From Phyllobacterium myrsinacearum (lineage in GTDB: Bacteria; Pseudomonadota; Alphaproteobacteria; Rhizobiales; Rhizobiaceae): a stretch of 64,000 nucleotides of DNA. The position numbers were made by a program, and so were the translations under genes. Every line of letters starts with the position of its first letter. Position 1 is the stretch's first letter. Positions 44,980-54,615 of this stretch are shown piece by piece. The notes under the pieces were generated by a model. That model did not search any database. It saw only the letters and a list, made by a program, of their open reading frames with translations, and was not told where the DNA came from. Location: positions 62,001 through 126,000 of the forward strand of contig NZ_PVBT01000008.1 in assembly GCF_002980555.1 (NCBI RefSeq), read 5' to 3'.

Positions 44980-45631
44980 TCGGCGGAGCGCCCTCCAGTT
45001 CCAGCGGGAAGGGCGTTGGCTCCCAGAATTTCTCCAGTTTGCATTTCTGGACAGCCAGCGCCTCCCATTCGTGCAGAATTCTGGCGATTTCGACGCGGTC
45101 TCGCGCCAGCAGGGCGGGGCAGAATGACGGTGCCAGTTGCGCGAGATAGTGTTGCATGCTTGGCAATGGCTCGACGATGGATTGAGCAAGGTCCAAATTG
45201 CCTGTCGCCGTCGCAATCAGCATCTCAAGGAAGCGATCCCAGTCATAGTAGTCACCCGAAGCCTCGTACTGTGCTGCCAGTGCTCGATAATGTTCAAATG
45301 TCGTTGTGGAACGAAGCTTTGGTAGAATCGTTTCCTCGAGCAGATCGAAAAGCCGCTGAACGGAGGCCGGATTTGTTGCGTCCCAATATCCTGTTTTGGG
45401 ATCAGAAAGGAAATCGCCAAACCCCAATGTGATGACGTCACTTGGCGGGATCAGGAGATCAACGACGGTTATTGGATCAAACATCCACGGATTTCTGCAA
45501 TAGTCGATGTAGATGCCGCGTCGAAAGTGGTGAATGGGTTTGACAACCATGAAACGTCCGACCATTGCCAGATCGTCGTGACGTTCGAGCAACGGTTTTA
45601 CCATCTTGCGAATTTCAGCGCCGGTGGTCAT
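44954..45631 (-). CDS. Hypothetical protein, likely immunity partner of the upstream toxin
   Basis: A 225-residue soluble acidic protein I do not recognise. The N-terminal half is a beta-rich domain ([19 protein letters not shown], then [20 protein letters not shown]) and the C-terminal half is helical ([33 protein letters not shown]). ATG 45631 follows AAAGGGGG inside the toxin's last codons, so it is translationally coupled to it with a 17-base overlap. Toxin-then-immunity order, small size and no enzyme motif support an immunity role. This is inference. Confidence 0.6.
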   Translation of the reverse strand: MTTGAEIRKMVKPLLERHDDLAMVGRFMVVKPIHHFRRGIYIDYCRNPWMFDPITVVDLLIPPSDVITLGFGDFLSDPKTGYWDATNPASVQRLFDLLEETILPKLRSTTTFEHYRALAAQYEASGDYYDWDRFLEMLIATATGNLDLAQSIVEPLPSMQHYLAQLAPSFCPALLARDRVEIARILHEWEALAVQKCKLEKFWEPTPFPLELEGAPPIRPQPGPG

Positions 45632-46661
45632 GGTCACCGTCCCCCTTTAATGCACCTCGACCGGGCCTCATCTCAATGATTGTGAATCCAGATTTACCAA
45701 AGTTTTTGGCAACGGCATACGAAATCTCTTTGATGCGGCGTAGACTTAAGCGAGTGGGACCAGTTTTAATGTCGTAGACACAGATCAGATGCCGATGGGT
45801 TCTTTCAAGGACATCTATCCGAATAGAATCGCTCCTTCCGCGCGTAACCTTGCCGCGTTCATATGATCCATCTGGCATCTCGTCGTGATACTTCATGTAC
45901 GATCTTTCAGCTCGCAAATCGGGATCTTCCATTGCTCTTATTTGGTGTTCGAGATGGGTATGGACCGCTGTGCCGTAGGTTGCAGGGCTTTTGTGTGTTG
46001 ATCTTGGCCCGGCCGTAAATGCTGCAATATCGGTCTGTGTTTGGACGGTCGTGTATTTGGGGCAAAGTTTGCGGGCTTCGTCCCGCTCAAGTTCCTTCAT
46101 GGTGGCAAACACGCGTTGCGGGCTGCTGCCGGTATCAAACGCGTGCGCGCGAAATGTAATCGACGGTACTGTATTGTTGTCCTTGACCGCGACCGCAGAA
46201 TTGTACCGGTCAAGAGCCTCTTCCAGCGGGTAGGCAAATTCCGGATCATTCAGAAATTGGAATGCGGTGATAAGGCCGCCTAATAGTCCCGTTTTCGGGA
46301 ATCTCAACAGGGGAAATTTCGCAGCATTCCCGTACGGCGTAGGCTCGGGAAGAACTGGATCATTGCCCTGCACAAAACGACCGGCTGCAGCACTTCCCCC
46401 AACGCTGATCCACTGTCCACCCTCCGGTGTTCCGGCAGGCTCGCGCGGCTGGTCGGGATCGTATTTGCGCAGAAGGTCGATTTCCTCCTGCAGCCTGAGT
46501 TCGGCCTCCAGCAAGGCGCGCTCATAGTCGAGCTGGCGGTACTGATCGCGGCGACAGCTGTTGGGCGGTGCGAGTTTCAGTGCCTTGAGCTGGAGCGCGT
46601 TGGCGGAAAGATGCCAGCGGAGCCGGAGATGTCTGGAAGAATGTTCATTGTGTAAATTCAT
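45615..46661 (-). CDS. Polymorphic-toxin-like protein with C-terminal nuclease motif
   Basis: 348 residues in three parts. Residues 1-65 are helical and charged (KALKLAPPNSCRRDQYRQLDY). Residues about 70-84 (DQPREPAGTPEGGQW) carry the PAGTPEGGQW linker common in rhizobial toxins and phage head-morphogenesis proteins. The C-terminal half contains DVLERTHRHLICVYDIKTGPT, a D-x12-DIK arrangement like restriction-type PD-(D/E)xK nucleases, and an SLRRIKEISYA helix. No signal peptide. ATG 46661 lies after AAAGGA on the minus strand. I read it as a nuclease toxin; the exact family is unknown. Confidence 0.6.
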   Translation of the reverse strand: MNLHNEHSSRHLRLRWHLSANALQLKALKLAPPNSCRRDQYRQLDYERALLEAELRLQEEIDLLRKYDPDQPREPAGTPEGGQWISVGGSAAAGRFVQGNDPVLPEPTPYGNAAKFPLLRFPKTGLLGGLITAFQFLNDPEFAYPLEEALDRYNSAVAVKDNNTVPSITFRAHAFDTGSSPQRVFATMKELERDEARKLCPKYTTVQTQTDIAAFTAGPRSTHKSPATYGTAVHTHLEHQIRAMEDPDLRAERSYMKYHDEMPDGSYERGKVTRGRSDSIRIDVLERTHRHLICVYDIKTGPTRLSLRRIKEISYAVAKNFGKSGFTIIEMRPGRGALKGDGDHDHRR

Positions 46662-46667
46662 GAATAC

Positions 46668-46684
46668 TATCCTTTAAAGGGATA
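46668..46684 (-). promoter_or_regulatory. Palindromic site over the toxin ribosome-binding region
   Basis: TATCCTTTAAAGGGATA is a near-perfect palindrome just upstream of the toxin start; on the minus strand AAAGGA inside it is the ribosome-binding site. A possible -35 (TTGACG on minus, 46709-46714) lies further upstream, with a loosely spaced A/T-rich -10. It could hide the ribosome-binding site or act as an operator. Confidence 0.35.
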
Positions 46685-46910
46685 ATATTCCTACATCAGG
46701 TGGGAGGCCGTCAATTAGACATTGGTCGAGGTTTTCGCTGAAATATGCAAAATTTCAATCGCGGCGGCACGGCTGATTCCGCCCGAAGTTCGGAAAATCG
46801 ATGCAAGGTCCGCTGCTTTGGCTCTTGTGCGGAGCGCGGTGTCTGTGCACATTCTCCCGGCGCAACCCAAGCCCTGTGTCGATGTCCATTCCCAGTTGCA
46901 GAAAGCCGAT

Positions 46911-47837
46911 ATGGTCACCCGTCTTTATACGCACCCGATCTATCTTGAGCATTTGACGCCCGTCGGCCATCCCGAACGGCCGGACCGGCTGCGCGCGTTG
47001 AACAAGGTGCTGGAGGACAGTGCGTTCGATGCGCTGGACCGGACGCTGGCGCCGCCGGGTGACGCGGCAACCATCCTCTATGCGCACCCGGAGCATTATA
47101 TCGGGCGGGTCCGCGAGGCCATTCCGGATGCGGGGCTTACCCGGGTCGATGCGGATACCTCCGTCAGCCCGAAGAGCTGGGAAGCCGCGCTTGCCGCCAT
47201 CGGCGCGGCCAATGCGGCGGTCGATGATGTCTTTACCGGCCAGGCGGACAATGTCTTTGTCGCGTCGCGCCCGCCGGGCCACCATGCGGAGCGCAACCGG
47301 GCCATGGGCTTTTGCCTGTTCAACAATGCCGCCATTGCTGCCCGCCACGCCCAGAAGGCGCATGGGGCGGAGCGGATCGCCATCGTCGACTGGGATGTGC
47401 ACCACGGCAATGGCACGCAGGACATTTTCTGGGACGATCCATCCGTGCTGTACTGCTCGACCCATCAGATGCCGCTCTATCCCGGCACCGGCGCCAGGGA
47501 TGAAACGGGCGCAGGCAATATCGTCAATGCGCCGCTCGCGCCCCAGACTGGAAGCGCGGATTTCCGCGAGGCGTTCCTGACGCGAATCCTGCCGTCGCTC
47601 GACAGTTTCAAGCCGGACCTGATCATCATTTCGGCCGGTTTTGATGCGCATCATCGCGATCCCCTGGCCGAGATCAATCTGGACGAGGATGATTTCGACT
47701 GGGCCACCGGCGTTTTGCTGGAAAGAGCTGGGAAGTACGCGTCGAACCGGCTTGTCAGCCTGCTGGAAGGCGGCTACGACCTCAAGGGCATGTCGCAGTC
47801 TGCCGGTGCACATATCAAACGTTTGATGAAAGGTTGA
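46911..47837 (+). CDS. Histone deacetylase-family (acetoin utilization/acetylpolyamine) hydrolase
   Basis: A zinc hydrolase of 308 residues. Diagnostic blocks: [20 protein letters not shown] (tandem histidines), [12 protein letters not shown] (metal ligands Asp and His), [15 protein letters not shown] (ligand Asp) and LEGGYDL at the end. It hydrolyses acetylated amines or lysines; bacterial substrates of this class often include acetylpolyamines. ATG 46911 (MVTRLYTH) is chosen as the family N-terminus, since the upstream frame lacks family residues. It heads the operon with xseB. Confidence 0.93.
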   Translation: MVTRLYTHPIYLEHLTPVGHPERPDRLRALNKVLEDSAFDALDRTLAPPGDAATILYAHPEHYIGRVREAIPDAGLTRVDADTSVSPKSWEAALAAIGAANAAVDDVFTGQADNVFVASRPPGHHAERNRAMGFCLFNNAAIAARHAQKAHGAERIAIVDWDVHHGNGTQDIFWDDPSVLYCSTHQMPLYPGTGARDETGAGNIVNAPLAPQTGSADFREAFLTRILPSLDSFKPDLIIISAGFDAHHRDPLAEINLDEDDFDWATGVLLERAGKYASNRLVSLLEGGYDLKGMSQSAGAHIKRLMKG

Positions 47838-47841
47838 AACC

Positions 47842-48096
47842 ATGGCCGATGTACAACCCAATGCCGATATCGCCGCCATGAGCTTCGAGCAGGCGCTTGA
47901 TCAACTGGAAAAGATTGTCGATGACCTCGAGCGCGGCGATGTGCCGCTTGAGCAGTCGATCCGCATTTATGAACGCGGCGAAGCCCTGAAAAAACATTGC
48001 GATACGCTGCTGCGCGCCGCCGAGGACAAGGTCGAAAAAATCCGGCTGGGCCGCGACGGCCAGCCCGCCGGCACCGAGCCGCTCGACCCGGAATAG
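47842..48096 (+). CDS. xseB: Exodeoxyribonuclease VII small subunit
   Basis: An 84-residue helical subunit that oligomerises on XseA to form exonuclease VII. The diagnostic sequences [20 protein letters not shown] and [20 protein letters not shown] are present. AAAGG precedes the ATG, and the gene follows the HDAC gene by four bases. The large subunit is not in this window. Confidence 0.96.
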   Translation: MADVQPNADIAAMSFEQALDQLEKIVDDLERGDVPLEQSIRIYERGEALKKHCDTLLRAAEDKVEKIRLGRDGQPAGTEPLDPE

Positions 48097-48161
48097 TCCG
48101 CGGCTGTTCAGCCGGGCTGCGAGACGCTATGATGCGGCTCCGATGAGTTGGAGCAGCGTTG

Positions 48162-49085
48162 ATGAGCTTTTTTCCCGGCAATGATCCACAACCCGGCGAT
48201 TTCACCGCCGTTGATTCGATCGAAACGCTGATCATTCCGCGCACAAGCGATATTGGCGGGTTGGAAGTCCGCCGTGCGCTGCCCACCGCCAAGCGGCGGC
48301 TGGTTGGCCCCTTCATTTTCTTTGACCGCATGGGACCGGCCATTCTGCGTCCCACCGATGCGCTGGATGTGCGGCCGCATCCGCATATTGGCCTGTCGAC
48401 GGTCACCTATCTCTTTGACGGCAATATCCGTCATCGTGACAGTCTCGGCACCGAAATGGTCATCCGTCCGGGCGACGTCAATCTGATGACGGCCGGGCGC
48501 GGCATTGTCCATTCCGAACGCTCACCGGAAGAGCTGCGCACCCAGCCACTGCCCATATCGGGCCTGCAGACATGGCTGGCGCTGCCCGACCATCTCGAGG
48601 AAATCGACCCCACCTTTGCCAATACGGCGGCGGGCGAACTGCCGGTGCTGCGCGAGGCGGGCATGGAGGCCCGCGTTGTCATGGGAACGTTCCATGGTGC
48701 GCAATCTCTGGTCAAGCAGCATGCCGAGACACTCTATGTCGACATCCGCCTGCAACCGGGCGCGCATATCCAGATAAAGGCGGATGCGGCGGAAGAACGG
48801 GCAATCTATACGCTGGACGGGCCGGTCGAGATTTCCGGGGAGCGTTTTCCGGCCGACCGCCTGCTGGCCTTCCGCGCCGGAGACGAGATTGTCATATCGG
48901 CACCGCAGGGCGCGCATTTCATGCTGTTCGGCGGCGCGACCATGCCATCCAAGCGTTATGTCTGGTGGAATTTCGTCTCGTCATCGAAAGAGCGGATTGA
49001 ACAGGCGAAGGAGGAATGGCGCTCGGGCCGCTTCGATATCGTACCGGGTGATGAGGAAGAGTTCATACCCCTGCCTGAAAATTGA
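48162..49085 (+). CDS. Pirin-family bicupin
   Basis: A 307-residue pirin-like protein: the N-terminal cupin has FDRMGPAILRPTDALDVRPHPHIGLSTVTYLFDG with the metal ligands (His-x-His and the following His), then HRDSLG, and RGIVHSERSPEE; a second cupin follows. Some pirins act as quercetinases, others as regulators; which applies here is unknown. ATG 48162 follows GGAG at eight bases. Confidence 0.92.
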   Translation: MSFFPGNDPQPGDFTAVDSIETLIIPRTSDIGGLEVRRALPTAKRRLVGPFIFFDRMGPAILRPTDALDVRPHPHIGLSTVTYLFDGNIRHRDSLGTEMVIRPGDVNLMTAGRGIVHSERSPEELRTQPLPISGLQTWLALPDHLEEIDPTFANTAAGELPVLREAGMEARVVMGTFHGAQSLVKQHAETLYVDIRLQPGAHIQIKADAAEERAIYTLDGPVEISGERFPADRLLAFRAGDEIVISAPQGAHFMLFGGATMPSKRYVWWNFVSSSKERIEQAKEEWRSGRFDIVPGDEEEFIPLPEN

Positions 49086-49203
49086 CATGGGCTGGGCGTG
49101 ACATGGGCTGAGGCAAGGCTGGGCTTCTTGCTGCTTTGGCTGAATTCATCTAGGAAGCGCCAGCCTTCCGGCAAGAATTGACTGTGCAACTGGAACCTGT
49201 GCT

Positions 49204-51123
49204 TTGGCGAAAAAACTGCAAACACCGCTGCTCGACCGCGTCGTCATCCCCACGGATTTGCGTGCCTTGCCGGAGAGCGACCTGCCGCAACTGGCACAGG
49301 AGCTGCGGGCGGAGCTGGTGGATGCCGTGTCGACCACGGGCGGCCATCTCGGTGCCGGTCTCGGCGTTGTCGAGCTGACGGTTGCCCTGCATCATGTTTT
49401 CGATACGCCGCATGACCGGATCATCTGGGATGTTGGCCATCAGGCCTACCCGCACAAGATACTGACCGGGCGCCGCGACCGGATCCGCACATTGCGGCAG
49501 GAGGGCGGGCTGTCCGGCTTCACCAGGCGCAGCGAAAGCGAATATGATCCGTTTGGCGCCGCCCATTCCTCGACCTCCATTTCCGCCGGTCTTGGCATGG
49601 CGGTTGCCAGCGATCTCTCCGGCGTCAAACGCAATGTGATCTCGGTCATCGGCGATGGCGCCATGTCGGCCGGTATGGCCTATGAGGCGATGAACAATGC
49701 CGGCGCGCTGGATGCGCGGCTGATCGTGATCCTCAATGACAATGACATGTCGATTGCGCCGCCGACGGGGGCCATGAGCGCCTATCTGGCGCGGCTTGTG
49801 TCCGGCCGGACCTATCGCTCCATTCGCGAGACCGCCAAGCAACTGGCGAAGAAACTGCCGAAATTCCTGCAGGAAAAAGCCCGGCTCTCGGAAGAATATG
49901 TGCGTGGTTTCTGGACCGGCGGTACAATGTTCGAGGAGCTCGGCTTTTACTATGTCGGCCCGATTGACGGGCACAACCTCGACCATCTCCTGCCGGTTCT
50001 GAAAAATGTCCGCGATACGATGGACGGCCCTGTGCTGGTTCATGTGGTCACGCAGAAGGGCAAGGGCTATGCCCCGGCGGAAGCCGCCGCCGACAAGTAT
50101 CATGGCGTCAACAAATTCGACGTCATCACCGGCGCGCAGGCCAAGCCACCAGCCAATGCGCCGAGCTACACCAAGATTTTTGCAACGAGCCTGATCGAGG
50201 AAGCCCGCCACGACGACAGGATCGTCGCCGTCACCGCCGCCATGCCGGGCGGCACCGGACTCGATCTCTTCGGTGAAGTCTTTCCCGACCGGGTGTTCGA
50301 TGTCGGCATTGCCGAACAGCACGCCGTCACGTTTGCCGCGGGCCTTGCGACGGAAGGTTTCAAGCCGTTTGCCGCGATCTATTCCACCTTCCTGCAGCGC
50401 GGCTACGACCAGGTCGTGCACGACGTTTCCCTGCAGAATCTCCCCGTGCGTTTCCCGATTGACCGCGCGGGTCTGGTCGGCGCTGACGGCGCCACACATG
50501 CGGGCTCGTTCGACACGGGCTTTCTCGCGGCCCTGCCGGGTTTCGTGGTGATGGCAGCCTCCGACGAGGCCGAACTGCGCCACATGGTGCGCACCGCCGC
50601 CGAATATGATGAGGGCCCGATTTCGTTCCGCTATCCGCGCGGCGACGGCGTTGGCATCGATCTGCCCGAACGCGGACAAATCCTGCAGATCGGCAAGGGT
50701 CGCATCATCCGCGAAGGCAGTAAGGTTGCGCTGCTCTCCTTCGGCACGCGCTTGCAGGAGTGCCTGGCGGCTGCCGATGAGCTGGATGCCGCCGGGCTTT
50801 CCACCACCGTTGCCGATGCCCGCTTCGCCAAGCCGCTGGATGAGGCCATGATCCGCCGTCTGGCGCGTGAGCATCAGGTGCTTGTGACGGTGGAAGAGGG
50901 GGCAATCGGCGGCTTTGCATCGCATGTCCTGCATTTCCTCAGCCGCGATGGTCTGCTTGACCATGGCTTGCGCGTCCGCACGCTGACTTTGCCGGACCTC
51001 TATCTCGATCATGCCAAGCCGGAAGCCATGTATGCACGTTCGGGGCTCGACCGGGCTGGCATCGTCCGGACCGTTTTCGGAGCGCTCGGCCGCGACGATC
51101 TGGCAGCACCGGCCAGGGCATAG
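49204..51123 (+). CDS. dxs: 1-deoxy-D-xylulose-5-phosphate synthase
   Basis: Entry enzyme of the MEP pathway (pyruvate plus glyceraldehyde 3-phosphate to DXP), a thiamine diphosphate enzyme. The 639-residue protein carries [38 protein letters not shown] (thiamine-binding GDG) and [14 protein letters not shown] of the transketolase fold. Translation begins at TTG 49204 ([11 protein letters not shown]), with no ATG near the family N-terminus. The 3' end is six bases from tlyA. Confidence 0.97.
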   Translation: MAKKLQTPLLDRVVIPTDLRALPESDLPQLAQELRAELVDAVSTTGGHLGAGLGVVELTVALHHVFDTPHDRIIWDVGHQAYPHKILTGRRDRIRTLRQEGGLSGFTRRSESEYDPFGAAHSSTSISAGLGMAVASDLSGVKRNVISVIGDGAMSAGMAYEAMNNAGALDARLIVILNDNDMSIAPPTGAMSAYLARLVSGRTYRSIRETAKQLAKKLPKFLQEKARLSEEYVRGFWTGGTMFEELGFYYVGPIDGHNLDHLLPVLKNVRDTMDGPVLVHVVTQKGKGYAPAEAAADKYHGVNKFDVITGAQAKPPANAPSYTKIFATSLIEEARHDDRIVAVTAAMPGGTGLDLFGEVFPDRVFDVGIAEQHAVTFAAGLATEGFKPFAAIYSTFLQRGYDQVVHDVSLQNLPVRFPIDRAGLVGADGATHAGSFDTGFLAALPGFVVMAASDEAELRHMVRTAAEYDEGPISFRYPRGDGVGIDLPERGQILQIGKGRIIREGSKVALLSFGTRLQECLAAADELDAAGLSTTVADARFAKPLDEAMIRRLAREHQVLVTVEEGAIGGFASHVLHFLSRDGLLDHGLRVRTLTLPDLYLDHAKPEAMYARSGLDRAGIVRTVFGALGRDDLAAPARA

Positions 51124-51129
51124 GCGGCA

Positions 51130-51867
51130 ATGCGGCTGGATCAACTGCTTGTCGAAAAGGGCCTGTTTGCCAGCCGTTCGCGGGCAAGAGACGCAATTGT
51201 GCGCGGCACGGTCACCGTCGACCATTCGGTTGTCACCAAGCCCGGAGCAACGTTTTCCGATGCCGCCGTCATTGGCGTTGACGACCCGGCAAGCGGTTAC
51301 GTCTCACGTGCAGCATTGAAACTGATTGCCGGTCTTGACCAGTTTTCAATCGATGTGCGTGACCGCAGTGCTCTGGATATCGGTGCGTCCACCGGCGGTT
51401 TTACCCAGGTCCTGCTGGAACGCGGTGCAGCGCACGTCATTGCCGTCGATGTCGGTCACGACCAGCTGCATGACAGCCTGCGCACCGATGCGCGTGTCAG
51501 CAATCTCGAAGGCTTGAATGCACGGGTGCTGTCCCGCAACCATCTGGGCGGGCAAAGAATCGGGCTGGTGGTGTCGGATGTCAGCTTCATCTCGCTGAAA
51601 CTCGCTTTGCCGCCCGCATTGGAACTGGCAGAGCCCGGCAGTCACTGCGTCCTCCTCGTCAAGCCGCAGTTCGAGGCCGGCCGCGAGGCAATCGGCAAGG
51701 GTGGCATTTTGCGCGATCCAATGGATGGCGAACGTGCCGCAAATGATCTAAGGAACTGGCTGGATGGATTGCCGGGCTGGAAAGCCCTGGGGCTGTGCCC
51801 TTCGCCCATAGAGGGCGGCGATGGCAATCGCGAATATCTTCTGGCCGGTTTGAAGAGAAAAGATTGA
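51130..51867 (+). CDS. tlyA: TlyA-family 2'-O-ribose rRNA methyltransferase
   Basis: A 245-residue protein with an N-terminal S4 RNA-binding domain (about 1-60: MRLDQLLVEKGLFASRSRARD) and a C-terminal FtsJ-like methyltransferase domain with ALDIGASTGGFTQVLLERGA and KPQFEAGREAIGKGG. Family members methylate 16S/23S rRNA and set capreomycin sensitivity. It follows dxs by six bases and is in one operon with the next RNA methyltransferase. Confidence 0.93.
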   Translation: MRLDQLLVEKGLFASRSRARDAIVRGTVTVDHSVVTKPGATFSDAAVIGVDDPASGYVSRAALKLIAGLDQFSIDVRDRSALDIGASTGGFTQVLLERGAAHVIAVDVGHDQLHDSLRTDARVSNLEGLNARVLSRNHLGGQRIGLVVSDVSFISLKLALPPALELAEPGSHCVLLVKPQFEAGREAIGKGGILRDPMDGERAANDLRNWLDGLPGWKALGLCPSPIEGGDGNREYLLAGLKRKD

Positions 51868-51874
51868 AGAGCTG

Positions 51875-53104
51875 ATGAGCACGCGCGTAACAATTGAGCG
51901 GATGGGCGCCGGTGGCGATGGCATTGCCGCAACCACGGCAGGCAGTGTCTATGTACCATTCTCGCTGCCGGGCGAGATTGCCAATGTCGCGCTGGAAAAT
52001 GGCCGTGCGACGATGATGGCGCTGCTCGAGGCATCGGCGGAGCGGATCGATCCCGCCTGCCGTCATTTCGAGGAATGCGGTGGCTGCGCGCTCCAGCATT
52101 GGCAGGAGAGTGCCTACCAGGACTGGAAGCGTTCCCTGGTGCAGGAGGCGCTTGGCGGGCGCGGATTGCAGTTCAAGCTCGATCCGCTCATCCCCTGCGC
52201 ACCGCAGACCCGCCGCCGGGCAGTCTTTGCCGTGCGCACGAGTGACCATGGCGCCGTTCTCGGCTTTAACCGGCACCAGAGCCACGAACTCATCGACATC
52301 AGCGAATGTGCGGTCACCGTTCCGGAAATCGTTGCACGGCTGGATGATCTGCGCGAGATCGTTGCGGTGCTGGGCGGCGGCATGAAGCCGTTCAAGCTGA
52401 CCGTGACCGCGACGGCATCCGGCCTCGACATCATGGCCTCGGGCTGCGGTGCCCCGGATGCAGCCAAGCGTCACGCCCTGACCAATCTTGTGCTGAAGAA
52501 GGGGTTTGCCCGGCTGAGCTTCGAGGGTGAAATCATCGTCGAGCCGAAAAAGCCGCTGGTGCATTTCGGCAAGGTTCCGGTCTATCTTCCGGCCGGCGGG
52601 TTCCTGCAGGCAACCGTCGAGGCGGAAGAGGCCATGGCTGCGCTGGTGACGGGGCATCTGGCAAAGGCAAAGAAATCCCTCGATCTGTTCTGTGGCTCCG
52701 GCACGTTCGCGCTGCGGATGGCGGAAAAGTCAGCCGTTCATGCGGTGGAGAGCGAGCAGGTCGCGCTTGATGCACTGGACCGTGGCGCACGTCATGTTCA
52801 GGGCCTGAAGCCGGTCAGTGTCGAGCGCCGCGATCTGTTCCGCCGGCCGTTTCTGGCGCGTGAGCTTGCGCCCTATAGCGGGCTGGTCTTTGATCCGCCG
52901 CGTGCGGGCGCCGAAGCGCAGGCCATCGAGATTGCAAAATCGAATGTGCCGAAAGTGGCAGCCGTCTCCTGCAATCCGGTGACGCTCGGGCGCGATCTGA
53001 GCATCCTCGTCAAGGGCGGCTACAAGATTGACCGCGTCGTGCCGATCGACCAGTTCCTCTGGTCGTCGCACGTCGAAGCGGTGGCGCTGCTCTCGAAGAA
53101 ATAG
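51875..53104 (+). CDS. RlmD/RumA-like 23S rRNA (uracil-C5) methyltransferase
   Basis: A 409-residue class I SAM methyltransferase for a uracil in rRNA. The N-terminal TRAM domain (about 1-55, TIERMGAGGDGIA) is followed by the four-cysteine iron-sulfur motif (CRHFEECGGCALQHW plus a further Cys near 147), the SAM domain (LDLFCGSGTFALRMAE) and the catalytic SCNPVTL motif. The exact 23S position is not predictable. It starts eight bases after tlyA. Confidence 0.92.
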   Translation: MSTRVTIERMGAGGDGIAATTAGSVYVPFSLPGEIANVALENGRATMMALLEASAERIDPACRHFEECGGCALQHWQESAYQDWKRSLVQEALGGRGLQFKLDPLIPCAPQTRRRAVFAVRTSDHGAVLGFNRHQSHELIDISECAVTVPEIVARLDDLREIVAVLGGGMKPFKLTVTATASGLDIMASGCGAPDAAKRHALTNLVLKKGFARLSFEGEIIVEPKKPLVHFGKVPVYLPAGGFLQATVEAEEAMAALVTGHLAKAKKSLDLFCGSGTFALRMAEKSAVHAVESEQVALDALDRGARHVQGLKPVSVERRDLFRRPFLARELAPYSGLVFDPPRAGAEAQAIEIAKSNVPKVAAVSCNPVTLGRDLSILVKGGYKIDRVVPIDQFLWSSHVEAVALLSKK

Positions 53105-53122
53105 ACAAGAGAAAACGGCGGA

Positions 53123-54541
53123 TCAGACCGCCGTGCCGCCCACGGTCATCTGGTCCATGCGCAGATGCGGCTGGCCGACGCCGACCGGCACCCACTGGCC
53201 GCCCTTGCCGCAATTGCCCATGCCCGTGTCGAGCTGCAGATCGTTGCCGATCATGGAAATGCGCTGCATGGCGTCCGGGCCATTGCCGATCAGCATCGCG
53301 CCCTTGACCGGCGCGCCGATCCTGCCATTCTCGATCATGTAGGCCTCGGTGCAGCCGAACACGAACTTGCCCGACGTGATGTCCACCTGGCCGCCACCGA
53401 ACGACACCGCATAGATACCGTTCTTGACCGAAGCAATGATCTCTTCCGGTGTCTTGTCGCCATCAAGCATATAGGTGTTGGTCATGCGGGGCATCGGCGC
53501 GTGCGCATAGGATTCGCGCCGTCCGTTTCCGGTGGGTTGCATGCCCATCAGGCGCGCGTTCTGCCGGTCCTGCATATAGCCGACGAGAATGCCGTCATCG
53601 ATCAGAACAGTCTTGTTGGTCGGCATGCCTTCGTCATCGACGGTCAGCGAGCCGCGGCGCTCGGAAATCGTGCCGTCATCGACCACGGTGACACCTTTCG
53701 ACGCCACCCTCTGGCCGAGCAGGCCGGCAAAAGCCGAGGTCTTCTTGCGGTTGAAGTCGCCCTCGAGCCCGTGGCCGACGGCTTCATGCAGCATCACGCC
53801 GGGCCAGCCATTGGACAGGACAATATCGAATGTTCCCGCCGGGGCAGGGATGGCCTCGAGATTGACCAGCGCCTGGCGCAGCGCTTCATCCGCTGCATGC
53901 TGCCATTTCTCGGTGGTGATGAACGCGCCGAAACCGCTGCGTCCGCCGGTTCCGTAGCTGCCGCTTTCCTGCCGGTCGCCATCACCGGCGACAACGGACA
54001 CGTTGAGCCGGACCATGGGGCGGATGTCGCGGACAAAATGCCCGTCGGCACGCAGGATCTCGACCTGCTGCCACGATCCTGCCAGCGAAACGGACACCTG
54101 GCGGACCTTCGGGTCCTTGGCGCGCAGATAGGCGTCGATTTCCTGCAGCAGTTTGACTTTGACTTCGAAGCTGGGCGAGCCAATCGGGTTTTCATCGCCG
54201 TAAAGGCTGCGGTTGGTTCCGGGAGGAGCCGCGGTATAGGCGCCGGCATAGCCGGCGCGCACGGCCGAGGCTGCATCGGCAGCGCGTTTGAGCGCGCCAA
54301 GCGAAAGCTCGCCCGCATGCGCATAGCCGACGGCTTCACCGGCAACGGCGCGCAGGCCAAATCCCTGGTCCTGATGGAAGGTCCCGTTCTTCAGGCGGCC
54401 ATTGTCGAAGGTAAGGCCTTCCGATTCCCGATATTCGATGAAAAGCTCGCCGTCATCGGCGCCATCAAGGCTTTGCTTGACGGTTTCGAGGATTTTTTCG
54501 CGCGGCGCGTCAAAACTGTCGATGAGGCTTTTCATGATCAT
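53123..54541 (-). CDS. tldD: Metalloprotease TldD
   Basis: Subunit of the TldD/TldE (PmbA) zinc metalloprotease that cleaves small peptides such as microcin B17 precursors and CcdA. The 472-residue protein contains the catalytic HEAVGHGLEGD motif (HExxxH zinc site) and CTEAYMIENGRIGAPVKGA. Its partner PmbA is not in this window. Start is at ATG 54541, or at ATG 54535, which is the third codon. Confidence 0.93.
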   Translation of the reverse strand: MIMKSLIDSFDAPREKILETVKQSLDGADDGELFIEYRESEGLTFDNGRLKNGTFHQDQGFGLRAVAGEAVGYAHAGELSLGALKRAADAASAVRAGYAGAYTAAPPGTNRSLYGDENPIGSPSFEVKVKLLQEIDAYLRAKDPKVRQVSVSLAGSWQQVEILRADGHFVRDIRPMVRLNVSVVAGDGDRQESGSYGTGGRSGFGAFITTEKWQHAADEALRQALVNLEAIPAPAGTFDIVLSNGWPGVMLHEAVGHGLEGDFNRKKTSAFAGLLGQRVASKGVTVVDDGTISERRGSLTVDDEGMPTNKTVLIDDGILVGYMQDRQNARLMGMQPTGNGRRESYAHAPMPRMTNTYMLDGDKTPEEIIASVKNGIYAVSFGGGQVDITSGKFVFGCTEAYMIENGRIGAPVKGAMLIGNGPDAMQRISMIGNDLQLDTGMGNCGKGGQWVPVGVGQPHLRMDQMTVGGTAV

Positions 54542-54615
54542 TCATCCGTTCAGGTGATTATGAAGCGGATGTAGGGCCTCGCCCGGCCCGCTACAACAGA
54601 AAACTTATGGCGCGA

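Noticed and set aside
46715-46918. A 67-codon minus-strand frame between the toxin and HDAC genes
   Set aside because: Reasonable codon use, but no ribosome-binding site and no recognisable features, and it overlaps the HDAC start region.
49150-51225. Long open frame antisense to dxs
   Set aside because: No homology-like motifs; dxs has all its signature blocks on the plus strand.
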